This document shows positions 47,001 through 55,146 of a stretch of DNA of 64,000 nt, piece after piece. Source of the DNA: Pseudeuparius sepicola (lineage: Eukaryota; Arthropoda; Insecta; Coleoptera; Anthribidae); contig OY987301.1 in assembly GCA_963920635.1 (NCBI GenBank), positions 20,192,501 through 20,256,500 of the forward strand, written 5' to 3'. Each line of letters begins with the position of its first letter. The first letter of the stretch is position 1. The notes beneath the pieces were generated by a model. The model was not told where the DNA came from. It did no database searches and saw only the letters and a list, made by a program, of their open reading frames with translations. Made by a program: the position numbers and the translations under genes.

Positions 47001-47605
47001 ATGAATAATATTAAATTGTTGACACGCCAGTCAAGCTGATGTGGGCAGATCTACACCTTTGCCTATTGCCCAACAAGGTCTTGCCTGAAAAATGTGGAAC
47101 CGCTATCGCTATCGCCATACATAAAAAAGGTGAAATTGTGACATTAGCCCGTGGACGCCCTATTGAATGAATTTAATTGGGCAGATTATTTGCCTGTTAG
47201 AGAATAAATTATATGGGGAATAATCTCCTGATTTACAGCCAATAAAAATGCGGTTCTTTAAGTCAGGCACTGTGTTACTAGTTTCCCATGTAGATGCAGA
47301 AGTAGTGATTCCATTGGCAGCGTTTTTTTGTAAATATGGTTTTACGAAAAATAAAATACATATTTTTAAAACTTTACCCTAATCTAGAACCTAATAGTTG
47401 TTTGTCAGCTTAATGAAAATGAAGCCGTAAAAAAAGTGAAATTTAAAAATATACCTTCAGCTCAATCGCATGATTAACAAAACATTAATTATTATTTTTT
47501 TCAGGAAATGCCGTCATCGCCGACAAGCCAGTCGATGATAAAAGCAAGCGATGGCTTGGCGCCACACTTTCAGCGTCTTCTGTGGAAAGCGATGGAAGAG
47601 TTGTG
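16895..47605 (+). CDS. if: Integrin alpha-PS2 (inflated)-like, first three coding exons, gene continues right
   Basis: Cell-surface receptor subunit that pairs with beta-PS integrin and binds extracellular matrix. Exons 16895-17055, 38266-38396 and 47505-47605 join in phase (AG/A, G/GA) and give 131 codons. The protein opens with a signal peptide (CVATLCMFVAVCG), then FNIETHHYTAYNQVNSMFGF and SVAFHKRRGQTG. Exon 2 reads VLVGAPEAESRFIRHL, GAVYSCRIERDDQCEEV and PFDANG. Exon 3 reads DDKSKRWLGATLSAS and SDGRVV. This is the first blade of the beta-propeller. The NSMFGFS, VPFD.NG and WLGAT wording is closest to alpha-PS2 rather than PS1 or PS3. The next exon should begin like ACAPRY; it is not found up to 64000, so intron 3 exceeds 16 kb. 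Introns 1 and 2 are 21,210 and 9,108 bp. Confidence 0.87.
17056..19176. other. Integrin intron 1, left part: nothing recognised
   Basis: AT-rich intron. A (TA)n-like stretch lies at 18030-18105. Open frames here are short and show no known domain. No tRNA or transposase is seen. Confidence 0.4.
19177..19344. mobile_element. hAT-type miniature element, 168 bp
   Basis: The ends are CAGTGGCGCACCCAG and CTGGGTGCGCCACTG, the same ends as the 4492-5452 element. Flanking ACGTGCC occurs on both sides (19170-19176, 19345-19351), a 7-bp match where hAT normally gives 8. Poly-G and poly-C runs lie inside the ends. A (AAAAT)n-like run sits at 19249-19270. Confidence 0.8.
19790..20090. mobile_element. 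CAGGGT-ended mariner-type fragment, family seen again at 59495-59612
   Basis: Begins CAGGGTATCTCGG and ends GGGACACCCTG. Its last 125 bp match 59495-59612 closely (shared AACCTGCAAA and GAAAATGGGACACCCTGTA). No coding content. Confidence 0.55.
20925..21310 (+). mobile_element. tRNA-derived SINE-like repeat joined to a hairpin module (copy A)
   Basis: The head (20935-21000) has AGTAATTCGTAGATCC and the B box GGTTCAAATCCC typical of tRNA. The body continues through ATTATTACTCACAATCTACTCC. The tail (21177-21310) is a near-perfect hairpin with GACCGAGGCAACG / CGTTGCCTCGGTC at its centre and TGCGTAAG / CTTACGCA outside. Copy B at 52180-52480 has the same order. Confidence 0.65.
21480..21650. repeat. 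Dispersed repeat with GCGGCGGCCATTTTGA core (copy 1)
   Basis: ATCTTGGAGCGGCGGCCATTTTGA followed by a conserved AATATTGAGTAT reappears inverted at 41030-41160. This is a repeat family, class unknown. Confidence 0.6.
22370..22760. promoter_or_regulatory. GC- and CpG-rich island in integrin intron 1
   Basis: The stretch contains GCGGCCGCGTCTCGGGAA, CGGGCGGCGGCATTCCG, and GGACCGGGGCCC in an otherwise AT-rich intron. The frames across it (for example 22425-22724 plus) show no known domain and no good splice context. It may be a conserved cis-regulatory module; this is inference. Confidence 0.35.
23033..23594. mobile_element. Mariner-type miniature element with long inverted arms
   Basis: Left CTCAGTTGTAAACCACAATT and right TTGTGATTTACAACTGTGAC followed by ACCCTGTA are inverted copies. 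The arms continue inward (AACATGGGTCCGGA / TCCGGACCTGTGTT). The left end has lost its exact CAGGGTG. No gene inside. Confidence 0.65.
23629..24416. mobile_element. Mariner-type miniature element, split by a nested one
   Basis: After removal of 23663-24139 plus one TA, the left arm (GATAAAAAGTTCATATAAAC, CATTTTTGAGATAC, CAGATTTATGTTTATTTTTG) matches the inverted right arm (24320-24416, which ends ACCCTGTAT). The outer element is thus about 310 bp. Confidence 0.65.
23663..24139. mobile_element. Nested 477-bp TA-flanked miniature element
   Basis: Ends CAGTGACCGGCAGAAAGTTG and the inverted CAACTTTCTGCCGGTCCCTG, each flanked by TA (23661-23662, 24140-24141). No coding frame. A related end (TTTCTGCCGGACACTGTA) occurs near 31986-32003. 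Confidence 0.8.
25880..26150. promoter_or_regulatory. GC-rich island in integrin intron 1
   Basis: Contains GATCCGGTGACGGTGACTAA, ACGCGCCGGATCCGAG and GGGGGGCGCC. No frame with a known domain. Possible enhancer; unproven. Confidence 0.3.
26344..26672. repeat. Inverted-repeat unit with ACTACGTTTATCTCG ends
   Basis: ACTACGTTTATCTCG (26344-26358) and its inverted copy (26658-26672) bound about 329 bp. Just inside the right end is a strong hairpin, ACTCAATCGGAT / ATCCGATTGAGT (26622-26653). Possible miniature element; no target duplication established. Confidence 0.45.
26945..27380. mobile_element. One arm of a CAGGGTG mariner-type element
   Basis: Begins TA/CAGGGTGAGTCATTTATAAT. Its length matches the inverted arm at 50630-51090 (shared CTGCTGAACTGAAAT, ATCAAATCAACCG, CGAAAAATAAAATTTxCACC). 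The partner arm is not seen nearby, so this is a solo half. Confidence 0.6.
27381..31280. other. Integrin intron 1: long stretch without recognised gene
   Basis: AT-rich. Contains an (AAT)n microsatellite near 28600-28625 and a short palindrome around 30585-30620 (AATCATAATAAATGAT / ATCATTTATGATTTTTATT). Frames are short. No known domain found. Confidence 0.4.
31417..32201. mobile_element. Mariner-type inverted-repeat element with inserted relic
   Basis: The left arm (CTGGACAAACTAAATTTATG, TTTTCGGAATCTACG) matches the inverted right arm (AAATTTGGTTTGTCCAGATT, CGTAGATTCCGAAAA), ending ACATCCTGTA. Inside, near 31986-32003, is TTTCTGCCGGACACTGTA, the end of the family at 23663, so a second element may be nested. 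Another CAGGGGG end is at 31284. Confidence 0.55.
32203..38265. other. Integrin intron 1, right part: mostly unassigned with scattered element ends
   Basis: Isolated features only: a hAT-like end at 32352-32384 (CCCCCCCAAATCTTGGATACG), a GCGAA/TTCGC-rich patch at 32688-32790, a Tigger-like TACAGTAAAAACCCGAT at 33797, (ATT)n at 34149-34174, CAGGGTGG at 36356, a hairpin at 36413-36470 and a hAT-like CAGAGGCGGATCCAGG end at 36788. No full element could be bounded and no gene was recognised. Confidence 0.45.
38266..38396 (+). CDS. if: Integrin alpha exon 2
   Basis: Acceptor TTTGGTTTCAG, donor CAAACG/gtaaga. In phase 2, out phase 1 (131 nt). Encodes LVGAPEAES of the first FG-GAP repeat, two cysteines (YSC, DQC) that normally form a disulfide, and VPFDANG. 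Confidence 0.88.
38397..39419. other. Integrin intron 2, first kilobase: nothing recognised
   Basis: AT-rich, repeated GTAGGTACCTAC-type microsequences, no element ends or domains found. Confidence 0.4.
39420..39570. promoter_or_regulatory. GC-richer patch with homeodomain-like sites in integrin intron 2
   Basis: Contains CCCATCGATTGCGATTAAAA, GGCGGCGACGTAAGG and TTTTATAACGCG. Possible enhancer by composition and sites only. Confidence 0.3.
39610..40860 (+). pseudogene. Decayed non-LTR retrotransposon (Jockey-like RT)
   Basis: RT palm motif VYLDVAKDFDRVWHAGVIYK at about 39770-39830, then GVPQGSVLDLLLYN, then in another frame FADDTAITS near 39968-39995, the YADD-type active site. Later parts near 40330-40600 resemble the RT thumb and tail. 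Multiple frameshifts make it dead. It lies in integrin intron 2, same strand. Confidence 0.75.
41030..41160. repeat. Dispersed repeat with GCGGCGGCCATTTTGA core (copy 2, inverted)
   Basis: AATATTG...TCAAAATGGCCGCCGC, CCAAGATGGCGG matches 21480-21650 in reverse. A second CCAAGATGGCGG follows at 41218-41229. Confidence 0.6.
41387..41705. mobile_element. Snap-back element, arms about 130 bp
   Basis: Left CGACAGCGAAAGTGACGTTA and right TAACGTCACTTTCGCTGTCG are exact inverted copies. The arms continue through ATCTCTGTTTTCATTTTAAT / ATTAAAATGAAGACAGAGAT and ATAAGATCTTA around a 50-bp loop. No coding content. Confidence 0.8.
42685..42764 (+). promoter_or_regulatory. Heat-shock-element-like promoter inside the hAT element
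   Basis: GGAAGTTCGTGGAAGTTTCTGGAC (starting 42685) places GAA at 42686 and 42696, TTC at 42701 and GAC at 42706, so the 5-bp HSE rhythm holds over five pentamers (three perfect, two imperfect). TATATAAG follows at 42723-42730 and GGCAGTATT, initiator-like, near 42759. The leader that follows is A- and purine-rich (GAAGCGAATAAAAGTGAAAA), as in hsp70 genes. Heat response is inferred, not shown. Confidence 0.5.
43051..43260 (+). pseudogene. hAT transposase C-terminal (dimerisation) domain fragment
   Basis: Reads LLQILATIPVSTATPERSFS, SLRRLKNYLRNTTSENRLNG, the hallmark hAT dimerisation block, as in zinc-finger MYM-type hAT families. The frame stops at 43260; the usual continuation EIHADEVVDIFKRKSRR is in the next frame (near 43288-43335). 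The DDE core is absent. Confidence 0.85.
43978..44328. mobile_element. Snap-back element, arms about 150 bp
   Basis: AGGGCTACTATTGTCACGTG (43981) pairs with ACGTGACAATAATAGCCTT (right end). Internal matches include CTGAACAGGCTGC / GCAGCCTGTTCAG and CGTTTGCGCATGTCCAAG / CTTGGACATGCGC. It abuts the Penelope-like element. Confidence 0.75.
44363..45929 (+). mobile_element. Penelope-like element with inverted terminal arm
   Basis: The left 280 bp (44363-44640) is an inverted copy of the right end (45657-45929): shared TTGAATTTTAATTG, AACTTTTTCAAGTTGCC, AACAAATTTGTTTCC, CACCTGTCTGATATTGTACC. Between them lies the RT C-terminal part and a GIY-YIG endonuclease. Inverted partial copies at the 5' end are typical of Penelope. 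It is 5'-truncated and frameshifted. Confidence 0.8.
44700..45685 (+). pseudogene. Penelope-like RT C-terminus and GIY-YIG endonuclease, frameshifted
   Basis: In order: VDDLNSLLNFINSQEPSIKF, VSILKSDSIETSVYRKPTHT, RYLHFNFNHHISVKKGVNKS, then IPYIPGLSDKLKRI, RTVFKTKNTLRSML, then the GIY-YIG part IPCECRKFYVGETCRPYQ (about 45365-45418). After a frame change it continues CEHSFNNNHRILWDSSK to 45685. This is the usual Penelope domain order. Stops and shifts near 44760, 44880, 45100, 45190 and 45415. Confidence 0.8.
47290..47400. repeat. Dispersed repeat, family of 57680-58140
   Basis: GCAGAAGTAGTGATTCCATTGG, AAACTTTACCCTAATCTAGAACCTAATAGTTGTTTG-type sequence matches 57800-57920 and 58100-58130. A shorter relative is near 30762-30784. 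Confidence 0.5.
47505..47605 (+). CDS. if: Integrin alpha exon 3
   Basis: Acceptor TATTTTTTTCAG, donor GTTGTG/gtgagt. In phase 1, out phase 0 (101 nt). Encodes NAVIADKPVDDKSKRWLGAT, LSASSVESDGRVV, matching the WLGAT...VV strand that precedes ACAPRY in alpha-PS2. Confidence 0.87.
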
Positions 47606-49340
47606 GTGAGTATTATTATGAAATTTGCATCGAGTTTTTATCTAATCATCGAGTAACGGATTATTCCTGATATAATATTCATGTTTAAATCTGAAAGAAC
47701 TTCCCGGCGAAGAGAAAATGTTCGCCGATCTAACTTATGTTCATCTTTGCCAACAAGGTGTACCTAAAAAAGATTTTAACCTACTGTACTTTTGGCAACA
47801 TTCTATGTTAACTCAATCTACTGTCTCTAGACTTGTCAACTATATCTTCATCCTTGGATATACTACTACGTACTTAAAAATATGTTTTGTGCTATAAAAA
47901 TGCAATTCTTATACAAAAAAATATTTCCTTTTTATTACCTACACAGCAAATACCACTTACTACCAGCACAAAAATAGTTATTACCTATCAGGTACTTCAC
48001 ATTCAGGAGATTTTTAAAGCACCTGACAAAGTATTTTTTATTACAAGTAACAATAATTACGGGTAATGCACACACGGCAGCGCAGCGTCGCGCATCTACG
48101 GAGATGTGCCTGGAATAAGAATGTTCGAAATGGGAAACGAAAAAGTAGGATGGTGAAAAAAGCAGCGGTCATTCTTAACAAATACGGACATATCGGCCGA
48201 TGGTCGTGAAATGCTGTAACGCGGGTTGAAATGTTGAAGTGCCAGTGGCGGCACTGGCACGTAGTTCGTGTATATTTCGCAAAAATCGGGGGAATAAAAA
48301 AAACGCAGCCGGCCCTGGATTTGAATTTTGAAAATGGTAGGAAGGCCCAAAGAAGCGGCTTTTGAAGTCCTTTCAAACAAAAAAAAGTTCAGGCGATTAT
48401 CTCCAAAAATAAAGATTTTATGGATTTGTATATGTTGGAAAGTAGACACCCTGTGTATTAACGACTGCACAGGGATTGGATTTTTGATTTTTTTGCATAA
48501 AATCGCTATTTCATCAAAATTGAAATGGCGAAAATAAAAAGTTATGACACACCCTGTAACAACATTTTCGTAAAATATATCAATAAGTATTAATAATGTA
48601 CTTAATAATTAAATTCAATAGTCGAAAATATCTTTATTCACAACTAAACAAAAATAAGGTTTACTAATTCCGTAATGATTCAACTTTGTACGTAAATGTA
48701 ACAACACTTCATAATTCGTATCCATGAGTAAATTTCAGAAGCAATAAACTTGACAATATTAAGAGTAGTAACATATTTTTGGAATAGACAACACGTGCAA
48801 ATTTTAAAATAGACACGCTAAGATCACTAGTGTGGGTAGTTTGTATATCTAGCAAAGAGCAAGTCTTTTGAACTTATAAAATCCGAGAAATATTGTAATT
48901 TACAATTTACAGTTAGTCGTTCGTGTTTCACAATTTTTTAAATAAAAAGCTCTACAATGGAATACTATTTAAATCATTTTTTTAACCATAAATTTCCATG
49001 TTTCACAGAAATCATAACATCATAATAATATAATGTAGAAACCAACATATTGGCGTGCAATATTAGCATTTAACCTCTTTCTCCAAAATAATGTAAATAT
49101 TATTTACTTAATAACTTTGTTCGTTAAAATCTGCTGACTATAGGTAGGTATGTCACGAAAAACGAAATAATAAATACAAGATGATTGTTTAGGACTACCA
49201 CCGCTCTTTTCTCGCTTATTTTGCGACTCACAAAAATGTGAAAAATTTTGGACAGCTAGGTGTCGCTGAAAAGAAATCTGCATCCATATCCATGGCCAAC
49301 TTGTCGGGCAATATAAAAAACTGAAATCGGGCAAAGCAAA
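47606..49340. other. Integrin intron 3, first part
   Basis: No exon found. Two mariner-like ACACCCTGT ends (48449-48457 and 48548-48556) suggest element remains. The frames at 48041-48470 (minus) show no known domain. Confidence 0.4.
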
Positions 49341-49342
49341 GT

Positions 49343-49436
49343 GGATACCACGAATCTTCATCCCTGCGTTACAATGGCCAACAATGCAATTTCCATTGTC
49401 GACCATTGTGACGCAGGGATGATTATTCGTGATATC
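49343..49436. repeat. Hairpin, arms about 40 bp
   Basis: GGATACCACGAATCTTCATC, CCTGCGTTACAATGG pairs with CCATTGTGACGCAGG, GATGATTATTCGTGATATC. Strong foldback, no gene. Confidence 0.7.
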
Positions 49437-49476
49437 AAAGATCATAATATCTTTGGTGATATCAAGTATACGTAGA

Positions 49477-49662
49477 ATCGTTGACTGACGTATTTATAAA
49501 GATTTCTCACAGCTATGGCTTCATGTCCTGGAAAACAGATTGCTCTAATGGTTAACAACGTGTTTTGCATTGTATTTTGTCTCCGGAAAGCGCATGGTGA
49601 GTTGAAAAAGTGTCAGGCGTGACAGCCGTGAGCAATCTTTATTAATACGTCAATCAACGGTA
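49477..49662. mobile_element. Small inverted-repeat element
   Basis: CGTTGACTGACGTATTTATA, AAGATTTCTCACAGC at the left pairs with GCCGTGAGCAATCTTTATTA, ATACGTCAATCAACGG at the right. Length 186 bp, non-coding. Confidence 0.6.
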
Positions 49663-50227
49663 CCTAGAATGTTTATTTTAAGAAATAAAAAAAAAATATT
49701 GTAAATTGATGGTACTAACCTCTCCTCGGTACCATCACGTCCATCACTAACAAACTTTATGCAAGTAGGTATTCAGATAGTTTCAGCTACTCTTGCGATC
49801 AGACCTGGGCAAGATACTTTTAAAAAGTATTTCAATACTAAATATTGGTTTCAAATTAAAAGTATTTAAATATTAAATACTATTGAATATTTCACTTAAT
49901 TTAAATACATTTTGAAATTTAAATACCCATTTTGAATAGGTATATATTTAAATACCGAATTTAGTATTGAAATACTTCAAAGTATTTTATATACTCTGAA
50001 GTATTTTAAATACTACTTTTCGAACATTCTTATTAAACAAAAACCTCAAATCGATAAAATGTGAAAACCACAGGTAGGTAGGTACATTTATTTTGATGGT
50101 CGAAAAAAACTTAATTGAAGATCAGCGGCAATTTTAGTTCACACAAGGATTTTGATAAGAGAACCTTTTTTGCAATTTGAATAGCTGTTGTTGTTTTTAT
50201 TTGTTATTTTGACTTCACACCTTAAAC

Positions 50228-51095
50228 CATGAAACACGTGTATGCGGTTACTAGTTTTTTCTTTTTGTTAACTTTGAGTGTTTGCCCATTATCACCTTTT
50301 CTTGTAAAAATTACAAAGCTAATAAGAAAACCAGTGCAAATTGTAGAACAATTTTCTCTTATCAAAATGTTCTATACATTTAAGAAACGGAGTTTGTTTA
50401 ACTTGCCTTCAGCGCCCTTTGGAATTTTTGATTTGTTAGAAATCTTATACGAGTTTTTCTGGGAGTGTTTTTCATTTTTCATTTTCAAGAGCCTGGAAAA
50501 ACAAAGATATATAAAAGTCGGACAGATCTCGCTAAGAAAATTCATTCATTTTAGTGCATCTCTTCATTCTGCAAAAAAGTGCACTTTTGTTTTATTAGTA
50601 GCACGTGTCCTGAAACTAAAAAATTCGAAAAATAAAATTTTCACCTACCTCTTTAAAATTTTACAGATGAACGCTATTTAAAGTGAGAAAAAAATTCCCC
50701 ATGGACAATGTTGTACGCTTTCAAAATGGAACAAATTTAATTCGATACAATTTGGGACCCTATTTAAAGAAAACCATGGTGTCTATTTACCATTTTTTAT
50801 TCATTTCAAATGTACATTAATTAATATGTAAAAGTTGAAAGTGATAGGTGAACTTTTTATTTTTCCAATTCTGGAGTTAAGAGGCGTTTCACAATTTGCC
50901 AATTTCAATGCACACGGTTGATTTTATCATTATCGAACAAGAGTAGTCAAGGGGTGTCATATTTCAGATCAGCAGCTTGATTACTTTTGGGAGATATAAG
51001 TAGCCATAATTAAATTTCAGAAAAAGAACTTTAACGCGCCCTATACGATTTTTAAGTACATAATATGTCCCATTATTAATGGGACAATCTGTATG
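50228..51095. mobile_element. Composite repeat: fragment of the 12917 family plus a mariner-type element
   Basis: 50228-50314 repeats the 13361-13445 sequence (CATGAAACACGTGTATGCGG). The part from about 50570 to 51095 is a mariner-type element whose right arm is the inverted match to 26945-27380. The 150-codon frame at 50229-50681 lies within these repeats and is not taken as a gene. Confidence 0.6.
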
Positions 51096-51179
51096 ATTGA
51101 TAATTGTATGTCTAGGTTGCAACTGAACATACTAGGTTCCTATTCTTATTTGGTGCTTTATCCGATGTGTCATAAGTAT

Positions 51180-51560
51180 TCCCGAGCTGGCAATGTCGAC
51201 CCGTGGAGTGCCGCCACTGGCCCCGTGGCGAGCCCGATGAAAGTCCGTCAATCGATGTCAATACACCGGCTGGAGATCGATCAAGACTTATTGAGCAGTG
51301 TTTGTTATCTGCGGACGACGCGGCCCGGCCTCTAAAAATAAATCAAAAGATACGCGGCGGCAGCCGCAGCGGGACCCGTAATAATTTATTTCGCCCGGCC
51401 GCTGGCGCGAAGCCGTTGAAAAAAGCGGGGCCGCTCGCTCCGGACCCGGAGCCCTTGCCGGGGCCATATTGCGCGCCGAGACGCGGACCAAACGCGCGCA
51501 AAGTTATTGCCTCAACGCCTCAACCCATATACCACGAGAGACGCATTATTAAGCGAGTTT
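51180..51560. promoter_or_regulatory. GC- and CpG-rich island in integrin intron 3
   Basis: Includes GCGGCGGCAGCCGCAGCGGG, CGCCCGGCCGCTGGCGCGAA and AATAATTTATTT. Long frames on both strands (plus 51203-51571, minus 51491-51288) come from stop-poor GC content; no splice sites or domains support them. Possible enhancer. Confidence 0.4.
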
Positions 51561-51714
51561 GCGCCAAGTAATTCGATATGGGAGTTTCGGAGGCAAGATT
51601 AAAATGAACTCGGCCAAATGTTCTAAAATAGTCCGAATTAAAAAACTCAGTGGGAAAGCAAATAGCAAATACGAATTTTACAAGTTCAAGTCCCTTTTTA
51701 ACTTTTGGCACGTG

Positions 51715-51802
51715 CTCCGGGGCTCGAGTATCCGGCCAAAAATTTGGCTGTGTGCGGAGCACCCGGCCAAAAGTTTGGCCAGTTGTTGGCAGCTCGAGCA
51801 AA
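51715..51802. repeat. Pair of short palindromes framed by GCTCGAG
   Basis: CCGGCCAAAAATTTGGC and CCGGCCAAAAGTTTGGCC, about 38 bp apart, lie between GGCTCGAG (51721) and AGCTCGAGC (51792). No element could be bounded. Confidence 0.4.
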
Positions 51803-52179
51803 GGTGACAAGGTGACAACTAAACAATGGGGAACTCGAACTTTTTTTTTTTTATTTCTTTAATACAATATTTGCTTTTCTATAAAAAGAGCACACACCAA
51901 ATATCAGCCCTCAAATCGCAATATTTAATTTGCAATAAATAATTAAAGTTGTGACCGCAAGCTATTCATTTGAAACGACACGAAAAGCGCGGGAATGGTT
52001 GTGATGTCACACCGCTCGATCGATTGGAAGGCAGTGACATGAGTGAAAACTACACAGAATTAAAGAAGGAAGAATGGAAACTCAACGTTAAAATAAACAG
52101 TTGGGCGACCCATTTCCAGAGGGATCTGATGTAGGTCAAAAATAAGAACCGCCTAAAAGTTTAAATTTAACAAGCACAC

Positions 52180-52480
52180 CTTTAACTGAATGGTGAGGCT
52201 ACGGGACTAGTAATTCGTAGGTCCCGAGTTAATCGTACAAGAAGTTTTTTTAATTATCACTGCATTCTACCTCTTATATTTATCATCTTTATTAATAATT
52301 GGACAATTGTTATTATGAAGATTATTACTCACAATCTACTCCATAGTGTATTTAAATTCAAAATACTTACCTACCTAATATAAAATTGTCAGTAGCAGGA
52401 AAAATGTAATACATTGCTCGATGCGTAAGCTCTTTTTGGCCTCGGAGAGAGTTTTAAGACCCGAAGCAACACTCTTTTCA
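52180..52480 (+). mobile_element. tRNA-derived SINE-like repeat with hairpin module (copy B, tail truncated)
   Basis: Same order as 20925-21310: AGTAATTCGTAGGTCCCGAG, then ATTATTACTCACAATCTACTCC, then GGAAAAATGTAATACATTGC, GATGCGTAAGCTCTTTTTGG. Only the left half of the terminal hairpin is kept. Confidence 0.6.
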
Positions 52481-53298
52481 AACATTATCAACAATATCGC
52501 AAGACTAAGATAGACTATAATAAGACGGATAGACAAGGATGGGACGTTCTCGTTGGCCTTTCTAAACAAAGCTTGCGTGGTGCTGTAGTTTTTATAGATG
52601 TGCCGCCCATATTAGTTTATATATGGTGCCGCCGCCCACCAGAGGCAGGCGCCACCACCAACGAGCTACTTGACATCACAACCAAGGAGGGCGCGTTACA
52701 AGAATGATTTGAATTATGCAGTTTTTAATTGCTTATATTTATTACATAAAAATAAAAAAATGAGTTTTTTTGTGAACTGTGGTTCATTTAATGGTAATAA
52801 ATTAAGTTTGGAAGTAATATTTTTCAAATTTAATTTTTGTCCAAGAAAATATGTCAAATGTTCCCCATGAAATCGTCCATAAGACTAAGCACTTGTGCGT
52901 TATTTACGCAAAGTTAGGTAACTTCGATCGATTACCAGGGTCTGACTAATATGAGATTCCCAGTGGCTTGTAATTCTGAATTAATTCTTTTAGAAGTTCT
53001 AAAAATCGTGTTTTTACCTTTCGTGGATCTTAATAAATTTCCTTAAATTAAGTAGCAACATAAATTTACAGCTGCTCGCGATCCGATCTAAAATATGGAG
53101 GAAACTCGACTGAGGGAAGAGCCGGCCCTGCACTCTGCTCGCCGAGTAAATACTTGACATTTTATGACGGCCAGACCAATAAGATAATAGGTCACGTGGT
53201 GGCCAATGTTTTGATCCACTGCCTCTGTAACTTGGATAGACTTTAGTCGTTTTTTGTATTTGTTTTGATTTGTTCTTTGTTTTTTTTTGTTTTTGTTT

Positions 53299-53491
53299 AA
53301 AAACCGCGTCTTAAAATTCAGCGGACTCTCATCCGGATGAATCAGCTGATATCTCCCTCTCATTGGTTTCCCTTTGGACAGTGACTATAGAAATTCTTTC
53401 TATATAGTCACTGCTTTGGAGGAAGTAAGGGACAGATATCCAGCTGATTCATCGGGATGAGAGTCCGCTGAATCTTAAAACGAGGCCTTTC
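53299..53491. mobile_element. Snap-back element, arms about 90 bp
   Basis: TTCAGCGGACTCTCATCCGG, ATGAATCAGCTG on the left pairs with CAGCTGATTCATCGGG, ATGAGAGTCCGCTGAA on the right. The loop is centred on AGTGACTATAGAA / TTCTATATAGTCACT. Non-coding. Confidence 0.75.
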
Positions 53492-54407
53492 TTATAGAAG
53501 TACCTTTATTTTATTTAATTCTATTTACGTTCTGTATTTTTAATCATCAGGGTGATAACTGTTCGTTTTTTGTTATGTACTTTTACTTTAAATTTATAAA
53601 TATATTTTTTAAATAACATTTGGGGGGGGGTTGTATTGTATAGTATACCTTGGGCACCCAGCCAAATTTTCAGAAGTCGGCGCCTGTGCAAGTAATACAG
53701 ACAATTCCTTAGCGACATGTGTCAAAAGGAGACTCGCTTTTTAGCGAAATATTTTCTAAAGACATTAATAATGTGCATTTTATTTGATTTTACGTTAATT
53801 TACATGGCAAAGAGATTGTATTAGAACCAAATTTATGTATAAAATACTGCCTGTCTTTCTGTAAATTGAAATGGAGACTTGCTTATTTTTGTCACATGTC
53901 GGTATGGACTAAGGAGGCTTCTTTTGGCCCAGAGATTTATTAAAATTTTTAATAAACTGGATGTGTTTGCAAGAAAACAAGTGTAGCAAAAATTCAAATG
54001 CATGTTTATTTTCTGGGGAACAGATTGTCAAAATTTTAAGCTAGTAAACCAAACTGAAAACAGGCTCTAAATTTATAAAAAAAGTATATCTGTACGATAG
54101 AGTTTCCGTGTGAGAAAATGCGTAAATGTTTAGGCTTCTTATGCCATTTCATGGACAGGTTTACACTTAATGGAAATAAGAATATCTAATAATAGCAATA
54201 AGGAATAATAACTTTTCAATAACCTTAAACTCATATCACAATCACATACCATGTACGAGGGCTCGAAAATACGAAATTTACTTCTAAAAAGCATGAAAAC
54301 TGGTAAAACTGTCGCGAAGCCTCCAAAATTTGTTTCTCCAGAACATGCTATTATTATTATGCCTTTTGAACACCCGCTTTATTTAAAGTATTTTTCCAAA
54401 TACCATA

Positions 54408-55144
54408 CAGTGCGTCCAGGAAACTTGGCATCATATACGGGAAAAATTTTTATTATTATAATTTTTGAAAATCTGATTTCAGAACATGTTAGTGCATGAT
54501 TCGAATATCTAGTTTAGCTCAAATATTATTATTATTTGTCAAATTTGATATTTTGGGAAAAAATTGACAAAAATAATGTTCGTACTGGAAAAGTCGAAAA
54601 AGGTTATAATTAAGAAAAATTGTGTGTCGTGTAATGTTACATACAGTTTGTTCAGCGAACAGCGAATGTTCGGCCCTACGTCACAACTCCCATCCTTGTC
54701 TTACTCATGAATATACGATAGATATCGGTCGTATATTCACGAGTCAGACAAGGACGGGAGTTGTGACGTAGGGCCGAACATTCGCTGAACAAACTGTAAT
54801 AAGTGTGAAATTTATAAATTCCGAAGTTAGTTTTTCTTTTCAAATTTTTCTTAAAAAATAGCAGCCATTTATTTTCACGAAATTTTTCTCGAAACGAAAT
54901 TTATTGGTTGATATATATTATTTTAAACTTTTGTAAAATAGCAAAACTTAATTTTAAAAGGAAAAATTTGAGACCATTTTTTCCAAAGTATTAAATTTGA
55001 CAGATATAGATAACTAACTAACTACGAAAACATAACCTTATTTCAGGTAAAATCAGCTTGAATCTTGCAGTAATAAGTTCCAAAATAAGATTTTTAAAAA
55101 TTGTAATTATAAAAAAATTTCCCTTATGCTTCCTGGGCGCACTG
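54408..55144. mobile_element. TA-flanked mariner-type miniature element, host of a nested one
   Basis: CAGTGCGTCCAGGAAACTTG at the left, inverted CTTCCTGGGCGCACTG at the right, with TA at 54406-54407 and 55145-55146. Arms of about 100 bp with decay (AATTTTTGAAAATCTGATTT / AGATTTTTAAAAATTG). The frame at 54251-54499 runs across the left end and is not a gene. Confidence 0.75.
54644..54796. mobile_element. Nested 153-bp perfect snap-back element
   Basis: CAGTTTGTTCAGCGAA at the left and TTCGCTGAACAAACTG at the right, TA at 54642-54643 and 54797-54798. The arms are almost identical to the centre (TATTCATGAG-type loop). The left arm has a 7-bp duplication (CAGCGAA twice). High arm identity suggests a young insertion. 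Confidence 0.85.
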
Positions 55145-55146
55145 TA

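Noticed and set aside
50229..50681. 150-codon plus frame with a hydrophobic start
   Set aside because: It starts in a repeat fragment also found at 13361-13445 and runs into a mariner-type element.
51203..51571. 122-codon plus frame containing CAPR, like integrin exon 4 (ACAPRY)
   Set aside because: No acceptor in phase precedes it and the residues around CAPR do not match an integrin; long frames here come from low stop density in GC-rich DNA.
54251..54499. 82-codon plus frame
   Set aside because: It crosses the left end of a TA-flanked miniature element at 54408.
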